Below, piece by piece: positions 1-7,908 of a stretch of DNA of 25,496 nt. Source of the stretch: a virus; IMG/VR virus record IMGVR_UViG_3300025869_000089, positions 1-25,496 of that record, one strand, 5' to 3'. Positions within the stretch are counted from its first letter, which is position 1, and each line of letters opens with the position of its first letter. A program made the position numbers and the translations under genes. The notes under the pieces are model-generated. The model was given only the letters and a program-made list of their open reading frames with translations, did no database searches and was not told the DNA's origin.

Positions 1-1216
1 GATTTGAAACCATACCATATCTAGTTTTGAAACCGATTTTTGGTTGGAATGTGTTCTCACCTACTGCACGAACCATTTGTAATGGAACGTATGGGCAATA
101 GAAAAGACCAGCATCATAAGGGTTAGTTCCTCTATAACCTACTGTTAAGTAGTCAACACCAGCATATGGGTCAACATATACTTTAACTCTTCCGTTTAGA
201 AGACCAGCAAAAGTATTACCAGTATCGTCAACGTTTAAGTTTGTGTTAAGAGCAGGAGTGTAATCTAATACACCTGCCATTGAAAGAGCAGAAGCTACAT
301 CAGATGAACATAGGATAAAGTTACCTTTTCCTCTACGTGTATCTTTAGCGATGAAGTTTGATTCTCTTTCGATTTGGAACAATAATCCTTTGAATTTCTC
401 AACAGACCATCTACCGTTAGCATCAACGTCTAGGTTGAAAGTACCTGCTGAAGCTGTTGAAGCTGCACCAGTTTTTGCTTGTAAGTTAACATTTCTGATA
501 ACTTCACGGTTGATTTCTGCAAGAATTTCTGATGAAAGAATATTTGCAAGTTCTGATTCTGCGTCAAGACCGTGGATTGCTTTGAGGTCTTGTGCAAGTT
601 CGAGTGTGTACTCAGCTTTTAATGCTCTGGATTTAGCAGTGACAGTAGCTTTCTCGATTGAGAATGCCATCTCTGCAAAGTGATTTCCTGCTCCATCACC
701 TAATGCTTCAGCAGAAGCAGTACTCATACCACCACTTGTAGTGGATGCGTATGAAGGAGATGATGTGTCGAAAGGGTCACCTATTGGGTCTGAACCTAGT
801 GAAGTACCTGTTCCTTGAGGAGATGCAGAGTAATCAGTTCTTGCTTCGTTATGAAGTGCTTCTGATTTTGCAGCTCTATCGGCGTCAGTATCATCGTTAT
901 ATCTTGCTTTCATAGCAAAGATAAGTCCAGTTGGGCCTGTCATTGGTTGAACACCACAAATGTCGTATGCAACGAGATTTGGCATAGCACGTCTTACTAA
1001 TGAAATCAAAATAGGATTCCAGTTTGCAACCGCGCTTCCAGTAGCATTTAAAGGTGCTGCTTCTTCCAAGTTTCCTTGCTCTTCGAAAAGGGCCTTCTCT
1101 TGGTTTTCAAGAATAACAGCAGTAACAGCACGCTTGTAGTTGTCTTCGATTTTTGGTAAATCGGAGTGTTCTAGAATCGGCTCCCACTTTTCTTGTAAGT
1201 TTTCTGATAAAAACAT
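1..1216 (-). CDS. 23: Major capsid protein gp23 (C-terminus cut by window edge)
   Basis: Major head subunit that forms the hexamers of the T4-type prohead and is trimmed by gp21 on maturation. I translated the frame from ATG at 1216; it stays open for 405 codons to the edge of the window, so the C-terminus is missing. It starts MFLSENLQEKWEPIL and carries conserved gp23 stretches such as WNPILISLVRRAMPNLVAYD and VQPMTGPTGLIFAMKARY. A Leu-Glu-Glu followed by AAPLN at residues 50-56 fits the T4 protease cleavage rule (hydrophobic-x-Glu) and would release a propeptide of about 52 residues. An AAGGAAA ribosome binding site precedes the ATG. It follows gp22 by 18 bases, as in T4. The family call is very secure. 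Confidence 0.96.
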   Translation of the reverse strand, partial: MFLSENLQEKWEPILEHSDLPKIEDNYKRAVTAVILENQEKALFEEQGNLEEAAPLNATGSAVANWNPILISLVRRAMPNLVAYDICGVQPMTGPTGLIFAMKARYNDDTDADRAAKSEALHNEARTDYSASPQGTGTSLGSDPIGDPFDTSSPSYASTTSGGMSTASAEALGDGAGNHFAEMAFSIEKATVTAKSRALKAEYTLELAQDLKAIHGLDAESELANILSSEILAEINREVIRNVNLQAKTGAASTASAGTFNLDVDANGRWSVEKFKGLLFQIERESNFIAKDTRRGKGNFILCSSDVASALSMAGVLDYTPALNTNLNVDDTGNTFAGLLNGRVKVYVDPYAGVDYLTVGYRGTNPYDAGLFYCPYVPLQMVRAVGENTFQPKIGFKTRYGMVSN

Positions 1217-1234
1217 TTTATTTTTCCTTTAAAT

Positions 1235-2575
1235 TTAACCTAATGGTTTTAGTTTAGTTATTGCTTGAGTGTACTGTTGCATGTCGGGAGCAAGTAGTGG
1301 TTCTTTCTTTTCATCAAGTTCCCCTGTTCCTTCTTCTACAATAGTATCCTCAACTAGTTTATCACTTTCTTTTGGAAAGTAAGCTTCAGCGATTTCTGCA
1401 ATCTTCTCAGCGAAGTCTGCTTCATCTTTGAAGTCTACACCATTAGATAATGATTCTAGCTTCTCTTTTTGTGACTCGGACAAACTGTCACCAGCTGCCT
1501 TAACCACGTTACTTCTCTTGAGGGCATCTAACTCTTCTGTGATATCAATATTTTTACTGACTTCACCATCAAGCTTTTGCTCCATCTCATCGAGACGATT
1601 TGCGAGTTCATCGATAACGTTGTACTTATCTTCTGGCACGTCAACATAGTGTTCTGTGAACAATGTTTTCAAACCATCGATGAAGTTCTCTGTCATCTCT
1701 GCTCTCAATCCTCTTTCTATTGCAAGTTCGTTTTCTTTCGTCCACTCGTCTGCAACATATGAAAGATATTTGTCAACGCCTTCTGCGAGGTCAGCTTTGA
1801 CTTTTTCCACTGAGGATTTTAATTCTTCTGAATATTGGGTTTCTAAAGACTCTTTAATCTCTTCTACTTTAGATGAGACTGCAGCCTTGAAGATAGTTCT
1901 TGCTTTCTCAGCACTTTCTTCTGAAAGGTCTAGTGCTTCAGAGATTTTAGATAGGTCGTCTTCTACTTCAATCTCGACTAGGTTTGCTTCGAGCTCTGCA
2001 GAAGTTTCTTCGTCAACGATTTCCTCTTTGACTTCTTCTTCCTCTTCTTCCTTTTCAGACCACTTTTCAGCAAGTTCTGCAACTGCTTCTTCGTCCATAG
2101 ACTTTAGTGATTCTACAATTTTTCTAGCTACTTCTGCTTTAGTCAAGGTCTCGTCAACTTCGTCTTCTGAAATAGAACTGAATCTACTTTGAAGTTCTTC
2201 CTTAGTCATTTCCTTCATGTTGTTGACGATAGCTTTGATTGATTCCATTTTTGTTGCCTTAACAACATCTTTAGACTCTTCTTCTTCTGAAACTTTTGCA
2301 AGTTTAGGTTGACTGTCACCTTTTCCAGCATTCTTTTGATGTGCATCACCACTAACTGGTTTCACATTCTCTGCTTTCTTTTGTGCATCAACTGCTTTGT
2401 CAACAGGATTTTCTTCGGGTTTGACGACTTCAGCTTTACCGCTTTCGATTTTCTCGGCATCTGATGAACCTTGCTTAACAGGTTTCGCGTCACCTTTTTG
2501 AGCACCGTCTGTAGGTTGCTTCTCTTCAGAAACTTCTACTTCTGTACTTTCTAGGTTATTTTCTAACTCTGCCAT
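1235..2575 (-). CDS. 22: Prohead core scaffolding protein gp22
   Basis: Internal scaffold around which gp23 assembles; in T4 it is degraded by gp21 during maturation. The 446-residue protein is extremely rich in Glu, Lys, Ser, Val and Ala, with long acidic helical or coiled-coil stretches (a run of Glu near residues 175-185) and no hydrophobic core. The end, PDMQQYTQAITKLKPLG, resembles the conserved C-terminus of T4-like scaffolds. The N-terminal 100 residues are low-complexity Glu/Lys/Pro/Val sequence, and the protein is much longer than T4 gp22 (about 270). The position between gp21 and gp23 decides the name. CAGGAGAAAAACATG gives a clear ribosome binding site, and a TATAAATA late box lies 28 bases before the ATG. 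Confidence 0.9.
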   Translation of the reverse strand: MAELENNLESTEVEVSEEKQPTDGAQKGDAKPVKQGSSDAEKIESGKAEVVKPEENPVDKAVDAQKKAENVKPVSGDAHQKNAGKGDSQPKLAKVSEEEESKDVVKATKMESIKAIVNNMKEMTKEELQSRFSSISEDEVDETLTKAEVARKIVESLKSMDEEAVAELAEKWSEKEEEEEEVKEEIVDEETSAELEANLVEIEVEDDLSKISEALDLSEESAEKARTIFKAAVSSKVEEIKESLETQYSEELKSSVEKVKADLAEGVDKYLSYVADEWTKENELAIERGLRAEMTENFIDGLKTLFTEHYVDVPEDKYNVIDELANRLDEMEQKLDGEVSKNIDITEELDALKRSNVVKAAGDSLSESQKEKLESLSNGVDFKDEADFAEKIAEIAEAYFPKESDKLVEDTIVEEGTGELDEKKEPLLAPDMQQYTQAITKLKPLG

Positions 2576-2603
2576 GTTTTTCTCCTGTTTGAGTTTACTT
2601 TTT

Positions 2604-2611
2604 TATTTATA
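2604..2611 (-). promoter_or_regulatory. Late promoter box TATAAATA before gp22
   Basis: The plus strand reads TATTTATA, an exact match on the minus strand to the T4 late-promoter element recognised by the gp55 sigma factor. It lies between the gp21 stop (2614) and the gp22 ATG (2575). The T4 rule for the start site predicts a leader of about 23 bases containing the CAGGAG ribosome binding site. It would drive gp22-gp23, the two proteins needed in the largest amounts. Confidence 0.8.
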
Positions 2612-2613
2612 TG

Positions 2614-3267
2614 TTATAGGCTTTCAACAAACCTTTTCCATAGATTTAACTTGGTTTCTTCCAATTTATTCAGTTTTGCACCCCTTAATTCGGTTCGCAT
2701 CTGCTCTGAATCAACTGCTTTCAATATACCATTAGACATAATCCACTCTACACCTTCGTATATACCTTCAACGAAGGCCTCGGGTGCAGAAGGGTCTGCA
2801 ACTATATCGGCTGCTGTTGCTAATTGAAAGTCCCCTTTCACGTATTGAGCTCCACCTTTTTCTTCCAAGGAACCTAATCCTCTAGATGATACTCCTAGTT
2901 TGGCACCGTCATCAATCAAATTTCTTACGATTTGACCGTTTGGTGTGCTCAAAATCTTTGCACGTCCCACATAATTGTTACCATCTTCTTCTAAAGATGT
3001 GATTAAGTGTGACACTTTGTCAAGATTAATAGTCGGGCCCTCGGGATGTCCGAGTTCTCCAAATGCTCTATCTTTCTCAACGAATTCTTTTCTGTAACGG
3101 TTTACTTCTTTTTCCATTATCTCTTTAGGATATACACGGCCGTTACGGTTCTTAATTTCAGACTGCATGAAAACACCTTCGATGAAGTATTCCTTCTGTC
3201 CCTTTGCGTTTTCTTCAATGACAACTGGTGTCATTTGATAATCGTTATACTCTGATATTAATTTCAT
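2614..3267 (-). CDS. 21: Prohead maturation protease gp21
   Basis: Serine protease of the T4/herpesvirus prohead protease fold, which cleaves the scaffold, itself and the gp23 propeptide inside the prohead. Over 217 residues it has the family landmarks: EIKNRNGRVYPKEI at 37-50, the catalytic histidine in FGELGHPEGP (His74), and the catalytic serine in LGVSSRGLG (about 124-132), followed by DIVADPSAPEAF. The length agrees with T4 gp21 (about 212). The start overlaps the end of the upstream small core-type gene by 23 bases, suggesting translational coupling; GAGGAAATAATACATG supplies a ribosome binding site. Confidence 0.95.
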   Translation of the reverse strand: MKLISEYNDYQMTPVVIEENAKGQKEYFIEGVFMQSEIKNRNGRVYPKEIMEKEVNRYRKEFVEKDRAFGELGHPEGPTINLDKVSHLITSLEEDGNNYVGRAKILSTPNGQIVRNLIDDGAKLGVSSRGLGSLEEKGGAQYVKGDFQLATAADIVADPSAPEAFVEGIYEGVEWIMSNGILKAVDSEQMRTELRGAKLNKLEETKLNLWKRFVESL

Positions 3268-3553
3268 GTATTATTTCCTCTATGTTTATTCCTTCTTCAG
3301 ACATGTTTGACATAATCTTTCTAATGTCTTTCATCTCTTTTTCAGCAGATTTCAAATCTTTGTAAGGTGAATCACCACTAAACAAATTCCCATCCATATA
3401 AACATCTACTTTATTTCTTTTATTCTGTACAAAAGAAACTGAAACTTTCTTTCCACCAATCTTTAAAACATCAACCTTGAGCTCCTTTGAACCACTAGGC
3501 AATTTTAGTTTTGCCTCGTTCAACTCAGATTGTACTGTTCTAAATGACTTCAC
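3245..3553 (-). CDS. Small prohead core-type protein in the gp68 position
   Basis: A 102-residue basic protein just upstream of gp21. It has a helical N-terminus (residues 1-14), a central beta-rich part around KVDVLKIGGKKVSVSF and KVDVYMDGNLF, and a charged helical tail with alternating Lys and Glu. T4 keeps genes 67 and 68, prohead core and shape proteins, between portal and protease, and this is the second of two small genes there. The assignment rests on position plus a vague resemblance to marine T4-like gp68 proteins. The start is GTG at 3553, preceded by CAGGAGAGTAAG; the upstream gene ends two bases before it. The tail overlaps gp21. Confidence 0.7.
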   Translation of the reverse strand: MKSFRTVQSELNEAKLKLPSGSKELKVDVLKIGGKKVSVSFVQNKRNKVDVYMDGNLFSGDSPYKDLKSAEKEMKDIRKIMSNMSEEGINIEEIIHEINIRV

Positions 3554-3554
3554 C

Positions 3555-3731
3555 TTACTCTCCTGTAGGTTCCTGTGGTGTATTCATCCAGTCGACTTGA
3601 GCATTAACTCTCTTCATGTCTACTGCATCTGCAGCTGCTTTCTTAATTCCATCACCGATAGAACCTTTTGCAGCTTCAAGTTGACCTGCTTCTATTTGGT
3701 CAACGATTTGTTTTGATATTTCACTACTCAT
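3555..3731 (-). CDS. 58-residue protein in the gp67 (prohead core) position
   Basis: Found by translating the gap between portal and the 102-residue gene: ATG at 3731, TAA at 3555-3557. The protein begins MSSEISKQIVDQIEAGQLEA, continues with an Ala/Lys-rich amphipathic helix (KKAAADAVDMKRVNAQVDWM) and ends TPQEPTGE. T4 gene 67 encodes a small, highly charged core protein at this spot. The upstream bases read GGAGTAAATT before the ATG, a good ribosome binding site. The stop falls immediately before the GTG of the next gene. I infer a core or scaffold-associated role from position only. That it is a real gene is well supported by the ribosome binding site, the tight packing and the otherwise empty 187-base gap. 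Confidence 0.75.
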   Translation of the reverse strand: MSSEISKQIVDQIEAGQLEAAKGSIGDGIKKAAADAVDMKRVNAQVDWMNTPQEPTGE

Positions 3732-3740
3732 AATTTACTC

Positions 3741-5279
3741 CTAAAAACCACCGAAGTCGTCATCGTCTTCGTTACCACCATCTTCATTGCCACCTTCATC
3801 TTTAATCTGTTGGTCAATGATACGGATATCTTCTTCTGTCTGTCTCAGTATATACTTTCTAACATACTCGTCTGAATAGTATTTACCAACATAGTCAGCT
3901 GCCTGTGAGAGAGTATCTAGTCTCTCTCTTAAAATTTCTGCATCCTTCAACTCTGTAAAATGGTTGTCGGTTGCATAATCATACAAGAGAAAGTCCTTGA
4001 ATTTATCGAACTCTTCTCCTGTTACAATTTCCTTAAGTACTAATTGTGTCTTAAGAATATCTGTAAAAACTCTTCCAAACTTCTTCTGAAGTCTGTTTGT
4101 GAACTTATTAAACTTAAGTTCATCTCTAGAAATCTCTGAAGCACGACCCATGTTAAACCCATTGTCTGCTTCCATTCTAGATGATGGTACATTAAGAGAC
4201 TGATATAACTTCTTCTTAAAGTATTCTATATCATCTATATCTGCTAGGTTTTGTCCGCCTGGCAATGTAGTAATCTCTGTTCCTCTACCACCTTCTCTTC
4301 TAGGTAACCAAAAATCTTCTAACATACTCATATGTTTTCTATCATCTTTGATTTCACCTGTATCTGCATTATAAACCAACTTGTTCTTGTATCGGTTCAT
4401 TACATCAGCAAGATACTGTTCTGCCTTTGCCTTTGGAAGGTTACCTACGTCAATGTAGAATATTCTTCTTTCGGGAGCTCTTGATATCCTATAGATAACA
4501 AGTGCATCTTCCATCATTGATAACTGATTTGCAGTCTTCAATGCCTTGTGCAGATACCCGATGACTACATTCTTAGTGTAGTCAAGTAATCCCGAAGTCG
4601 TATATGTAACTGCCTCGGGTGCAATTCGTACAGTGTTTCCTTCAGCTGCACTGGATTTATCAAATCCCTTATCATTGAAAACGAAAAACTCTTCTATCTT
4701 AGAAATCCTTTCGACCTTAGTCTTGGGGTCTCTTTCTTTCTCAATGTTTCTGACCTTCTTAATTTTAATAGGGTCAATGTTTCTTAAATCTACTATTCCG
4801 CCTTTAGGATTTTTAGCGTTAACGACCTTATGGAAGTATACCCTTCCATCTACGTACCATTTTCGGAAAATTTCATGAGAGTTCTGATTGAACTTCATCA
4901 TTGATAGGATGTTGTAAAACTCGTTTTGTATCTTTGTTTTGATACTATCAGAGAGTTTAACATCTCTGAGGTCGAGTGTGACTATCCTATCAGAACTATC
5001 CGATGTGATACACTCATTAACTATATCTTCGATTGCAGAATCACATTCTGGCACCAAAGATACTTCACGATATCTACGAATGAGTTCTGCCTCATTCTTG
5101 ATACCACCTTCCATGTCGATGTAAGCACCGTATGCTCCACCACCCACGAAACCACTTTGTTGTTGAATGACGGGCGTACCGTCATCGTCAACTGGTGGAA
5201 CGAAAGAAGGTGCCTTCGGCAACTCCTTCGCTCTTAGTTCATCCCTTTTACGGGATATTTCAAATCCTAAAAATTCCAT
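3741..5279 (-). CDS. 20: Portal protein gp20
   Basis: Dodecameric portal at the capsid vertex; it starts head assembly and is the channel for DNA packaging. The 512 residues fit T4 gp20 (about 524). Typical stretches are MEGGIKNEAELIRRYREVSL (56-75), the conserved CDSAIEDIVNECI, VYFHKVVNAKNPKGG in the wing region, APERRIFYIDVGNLPKAKAEQY, and LPGGQNLADIDDIEYFKKKL before a final helical and acidic tail (EDGGNEDDDDFGGF). No ribosome binding site precedes the ATG; instead a TATAAATA late box ends five bases before it, which predicts a leaderless transcript. It is followed by the two small core-type genes. Confidence 0.96.
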   Translation of the reverse strand: MEFLGFEISRKRDELRAKELPKAPSFVPPVDDDGTPVIQQQSGFVGGGAYGAYIDMEGGIKNEAELIRRYREVSLVPECDSAIEDIVNECITSDSSDRIVTLDLRDVKLSDSIKTKIQNEFYNILSMMKFNQNSHEIFRKWYVDGRVYFHKVVNAKNPKGGIVDLRNIDPIKIKKVRNIEKERDPKTKVERISKIEEFFVFNDKGFDKSSAAEGNTVRIAPEAVTYTTSGLLDYTKNVVIGYLHKALKTANQLSMMEDALVIYRISRAPERRIFYIDVGNLPKAKAEQYLADVMNRYKNKLVYNADTGEIKDDRKHMSMLEDFWLPRREGGRGTEITTLPGGQNLADIDDIEYFKKKLYQSLNVPSSRMEADNGFNMGRASEISRDELKFNKFTNRLQKKFGRVFTDILKTQLVLKEIVTGEEFDKFKDFLLYDYATDNHFTELKDAEILRERLDTLSQAADYVGKYYSDEYVRKYILRQTEEDIRIIDQQIKDEGGNEDGGNEDDDDFGGF

Positions 5280-5284
5280 ACTAT

Positions 5285-5292
5285 TATTTATA
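5285..5292 (-). promoter_or_regulatory. Late promoter box TATAAATA abutting gp20, leaderless type
   Basis: The minus strand reads TATAAATA-ATAGT-ATG. The box is a perfect T4 late element and the spacer to the gp20 ATG is five bases. Because the T4 box covers about -13 to -6, the predicted start is the A of the ATG. No purine-rich ribosome binding site fits in between. A weak inverted repeat (ACCAC...GTGGT, 5292-5307) lies immediately upstream, without a T-tract. Confidence 0.8.
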
Positions 5293-5321
5293 CCACCTTA
5301 AAGTGGTGTTATTCACTGTTC

Positions 5322-5819
5322 TTAAAGAACTCTTTCCCAGTGAGAGAAGGTCAAATCAACTGTAAATTCCTCTACTGCATCTACTGTGTCATAACCTAAT
5401 GTTATTTCACCGATGTTTTTAGGGAACATGTTGAAGAACTCATATCTCGCTAGTACAGAGTCGTCTTTGTTTAACTGTTCTACAAATGCTCTACTTAATA
5501 AGTAGTCCGTTGTTGTAGCACCTTCACCACTGTCCATTGCTTGAATTTCAGTCTGCCATGCTTCTAGAGCAGTTCTTGCTGAAAATTCCATGTCATTGAT
5601 GATGGTTATTGACCAGTCTGCAAAAGTACGTTCTCCTGCTAGTTTAAGGTTATGTCCTCTAAAAGGAATGATGACTTCGCCTAAAGTTCCTGCTGGGATG
5701 TTTGCACCCTTACACATGAACTCGATATTGTTACCAGCTCTAGGTAGGAATACTCTAAATCGGTTAGCTCTTGGGCCACCACCGACTAGTTGTGCTTTAA
5801 ATTGGTCTATTGTTGCCAT
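5322..5819 (-). CDS. 19: Tail tube protein gp19
   Basis: Forms the inner tail tube through which DNA is delivered; it polymerises on the baseplate and is surrounded by gp18. The 165 residues match T4 gp19 (163). Recognisable parts are the N-terminal ANRFRVFLPRAG, FMCKGANIPAGTLGEVIIPF with the tube-fold hairpin, FADWSITIINDMEFSARTALEAW, and the C-terminal EFTVDLTFSHWERV. AAGGAGATAAAACATG is a strong ribosome binding site. It sits between gp18 (11 bases upstream) and gp20, as in T4. Confidence 0.96.
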   Translation of the reverse strand: MATIDQFKAQLVGGGPRANRFRVFLPRAGNNIEFMCKGANIPAGTLGEVIIPFRGHNLKLAGERTFADWSITIINDMEFSARTALEAWQTEIQAMDSGEGATTTDYLLSRAFVEQLNKDDSVLARYEFFNMFPKNIGEITLGYDTVDAVEEFTVDLTFSHWERVL

Positions 5820-5830
5820 GTTTTATCTCC

Positions 5831-7825
5831 TTAAACTGCACCATATATTTCACTAAACTCAACCCCCGACCTTGCAGCCACGAAGTTAAGAGTGATAAAG
5901 TTAATACTTCTAGAAGGTTTCACAAAGATAGAACATACAAATTCGTTTCTATCGATGACTGAATCAGTGTTGTTTGTTTCGTCACAAACTACTGAGAAAT
6001 CTACTAGTCCTCTTCTGTTTTTAACATCTCTTAAGAAAGGTTCAACAGCTGCTCTAAATTGAGCTCTTGTGAATGCATCGTTGAATTCAAAGAGTTGTGA
6101 TTTAGCTGCAGTTGATATTGCCTTTTCTAGGACGATGAACAGTCTTCTTACATTGATTCTGTCGAATGCAGAAGGACTTGTTAATGCAGTCTTATCACCA
6201 TAAAGGATTGTACCTTGGCCTGGGAATGTTACTACTGGGTTAACTCTTGCTCTGTACAAGTCATCTCTTGATGATTGTGAAGGATTGAATGCAAGTTTTG
6301 TGATACCTAGGTATTGTCCTCTAGAGAATCCTGCTGGTGAGAACCATGCATCTCTAAGAAGGTCTGACCTTGCCATGATGCCTGCTGTGTGACCATTAGC
6401 TGGTACGTAACAGTACTTATCATTGAATCGGTCATACTGGTATGTCCAACCGCTGTCGATTACGGCATATGAACTTGAAGACATTGTATTTGCAGTTGTA
6501 ATGACGTTAGTTGCTTGTGTTGACTCTGAAGTAACACCAACAACGTCTGCACGTCTTGGAGAAACGATTGCAATACAATCCTTTCTATTTTCTGCAACTA
6601 ATACTGCTTGGTTAGCAAGTGTTGTCCAGTCTGCAATTGTATCTTGGTCGACACCCAAACCGTTATCAGTTCTTGTTGAACCAACAATCAAGAATGAGAT
6701 GTCATGTAAATCCCCATCTTTGAAATGGTCTTCCCATGCACCGTACTTCTGAGCTGCAGTTGGAGTTCTTCCATTTGCACCACCACTTAGTGAAGTAGTT
6801 GCTGGTAATGTTGGGAATAAGAAAGATGTTGTAGCAGATGCTAGGTGAGTTCTGTCTTGGTTTGCTGGTGTTATAATAGATGTATTATGTCCACTCCAGT
6901 ATACCCATTCAGATTTGTTACCGATTACTTTCTTATAATAGTTTGAATTGTTTGCAGAATCTTTTGCATCTGATGCCATTGACACGAATGCATATGTTTC
7001 TAAGATGCTGTGAGGTGTTCCACTGATTGTTCCATCTTCATCTGCAACTACAACGTGCATTTCGTCATTTGAACCACCAGCTGCAAGTGCAGATGCACTC
7101 TTGCCTGGAGCTTTGTCGAAAGATGCATAAAATTCCCAGTATCTATTGACTGCTGTTCCACTTGCCACTGTAGCAATTAGTCCTGTTCCTACTGGTTGAT
7201 TTAATGCTTCGACTGTGATGTTGTCTGTGTTGATTGCTGTAATTCTGTACTGTTGTGTGACTGCACCGAATGTGACGATGTCTCTTACTTTCAATAATAC
7301 ACCACCACCAGCTGCAAGAGTAATAACTGTTTGACCAGCTGCCTCTTCTCCACTAGTTGTAGTCGCTGCATCATTGTAATATGCATCGGATGAAGCACAT
7401 ACTGAAACCTTAATTGAGTTACCTAATGCGCCTGGACATCTTGCAATCCATTGACCTACTGTTCCATTGAGAGCTCCACTCTCATATGATTGTACGTATT
7501 CGTCATGATTTTTAAGTAATGAAGCAGTTGACCCAGCACCGTTTGCACTTAACAAACCTGTGGAGTTAACTCTTACTACTCTTAAAGATGAACCATACCT
7601 TAAAAATGCTTCTGCTGAATAGAAGTCTTCTGCTCCAGCGTTAGTATTAGCTGGTTCTGAAAACTCATCGACTAAACCCTTTGCGTCTGAAACTGTCTTT
7701 ACTTCATCAACAGGGCCCCATTGAAATGAACCAGCGAAAGCACCACTTGTGCTTGATACTGCTGGTACAACATTTGTAAGGTCAACTTCTTTGACCTGTA
7801 CGCCTGGTGATACTTGAAATGCCAT
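5831..7825 (-). CDS. 18: Contractile tail sheath protein gp18
   Basis: Contractile sheath subunit. The 664 residues are close to T4 gp18 (659). The N-terminus (FQVSPGVQVKEVDLTNVVP) and C-terminus (SRSINFITLNFVAARSGVEF) are the conserved sheath core; KAISTAAKSQLFEFNDAFTR and FLRDVKNRRGLVDFSVVCDE match the C-terminal polymerisation domain. Residues about 164-228 form a small beta module (GQTVITLAAGGG...VRDIVTFG...ITAINTDNITV) inside the variable outer region; a similar module occurs in gp15 of this phage. A TATAAATA box lies 39 bases upstream, and CAGGAGAAAAAGT gives the ribosome binding site. Confidence 0.96.
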   Translation of the reverse strand: MAFQVSPGVQVKEVDLTNVVPAVSSTSGAFAGSFQWGPVDEVKTVSDAKGLVDEFSEPANTNAGAEDFYSAEAFLRYGSSLRVVRVNSTGLLSANGAGSTASLLKNHDEYVQSYESGALNGTVGQWIARCPGALGNSIKVSVCASSDAYYNDAATTTSGEEAAGQTVITLAAGGGVLLKVRDIVTFGAVTQQYRITAINTDNITVEALNQPVGTGLIATVASGTAVNRYWEFYASFDKAPGKSASALAAGGSNDEMHVVVADEDGTISGTPHSILETYAFVSMASDAKDSANNSNYYKKVIGNKSEWVYWSGHNTSIITPANQDRTHLASATTSFLFPTLPATTSLSGGANGRTPTAAQKYGAWEDHFKDGDLHDISFLIVGSTRTDNGLGVDQDTIADWTTLANQAVLVAENRKDCIAIVSPRRADVVGVTSESTQATNVITTANTMSSSSYAVIDSGWTYQYDRFNDKYCYVPANGHTAGIMARSDLLRDAWFSPAGFSRGQYLGITKLAFNPSQSSRDDLYRARVNPVVTFPGQGTILYGDKTALTSPSAFDRINVRRLFIVLEKAISTAAKSQLFEFNDAFTRAQFRAAVEPFLRDVKNRRGLVDFSVVCDETNNTDSVIDRNEFVCSIFVKPSRSINFITLNFVAARSGVEFSEIYGAV

Positions 7826-7864
7826 ACTTTTTCTCCTGTTAATGTAAAAAGTTGTTTACTGTTT

Positions 7865-7872
7865 TATTTATA
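7865..7872 (-). promoter_or_regulatory. Late promoter box TATAAATA before gp18
   Basis: Exact TATAAATA on the minus strand in the 83-base gap between gp17 and gp18. The predicted leader is about 34 bases and holds the CAGGAG ribosome binding site of gp18, unlike the leaderless type seen at gp20. It would allow abundant sheath and tube expression separate from the terminase. Confidence 0.8.
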
Positions 7873-7908
7873 ACTTTTAATTTCCTACTAATAGCATTAT
7901 TACTATTA

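Noticed and set aside
1656-2192. 178-residue Ser-rich plus-strand frame
   Set aside because: Antisense of the Glu-rich gp22 (GAA read backwards gives Ser/Phe codons).
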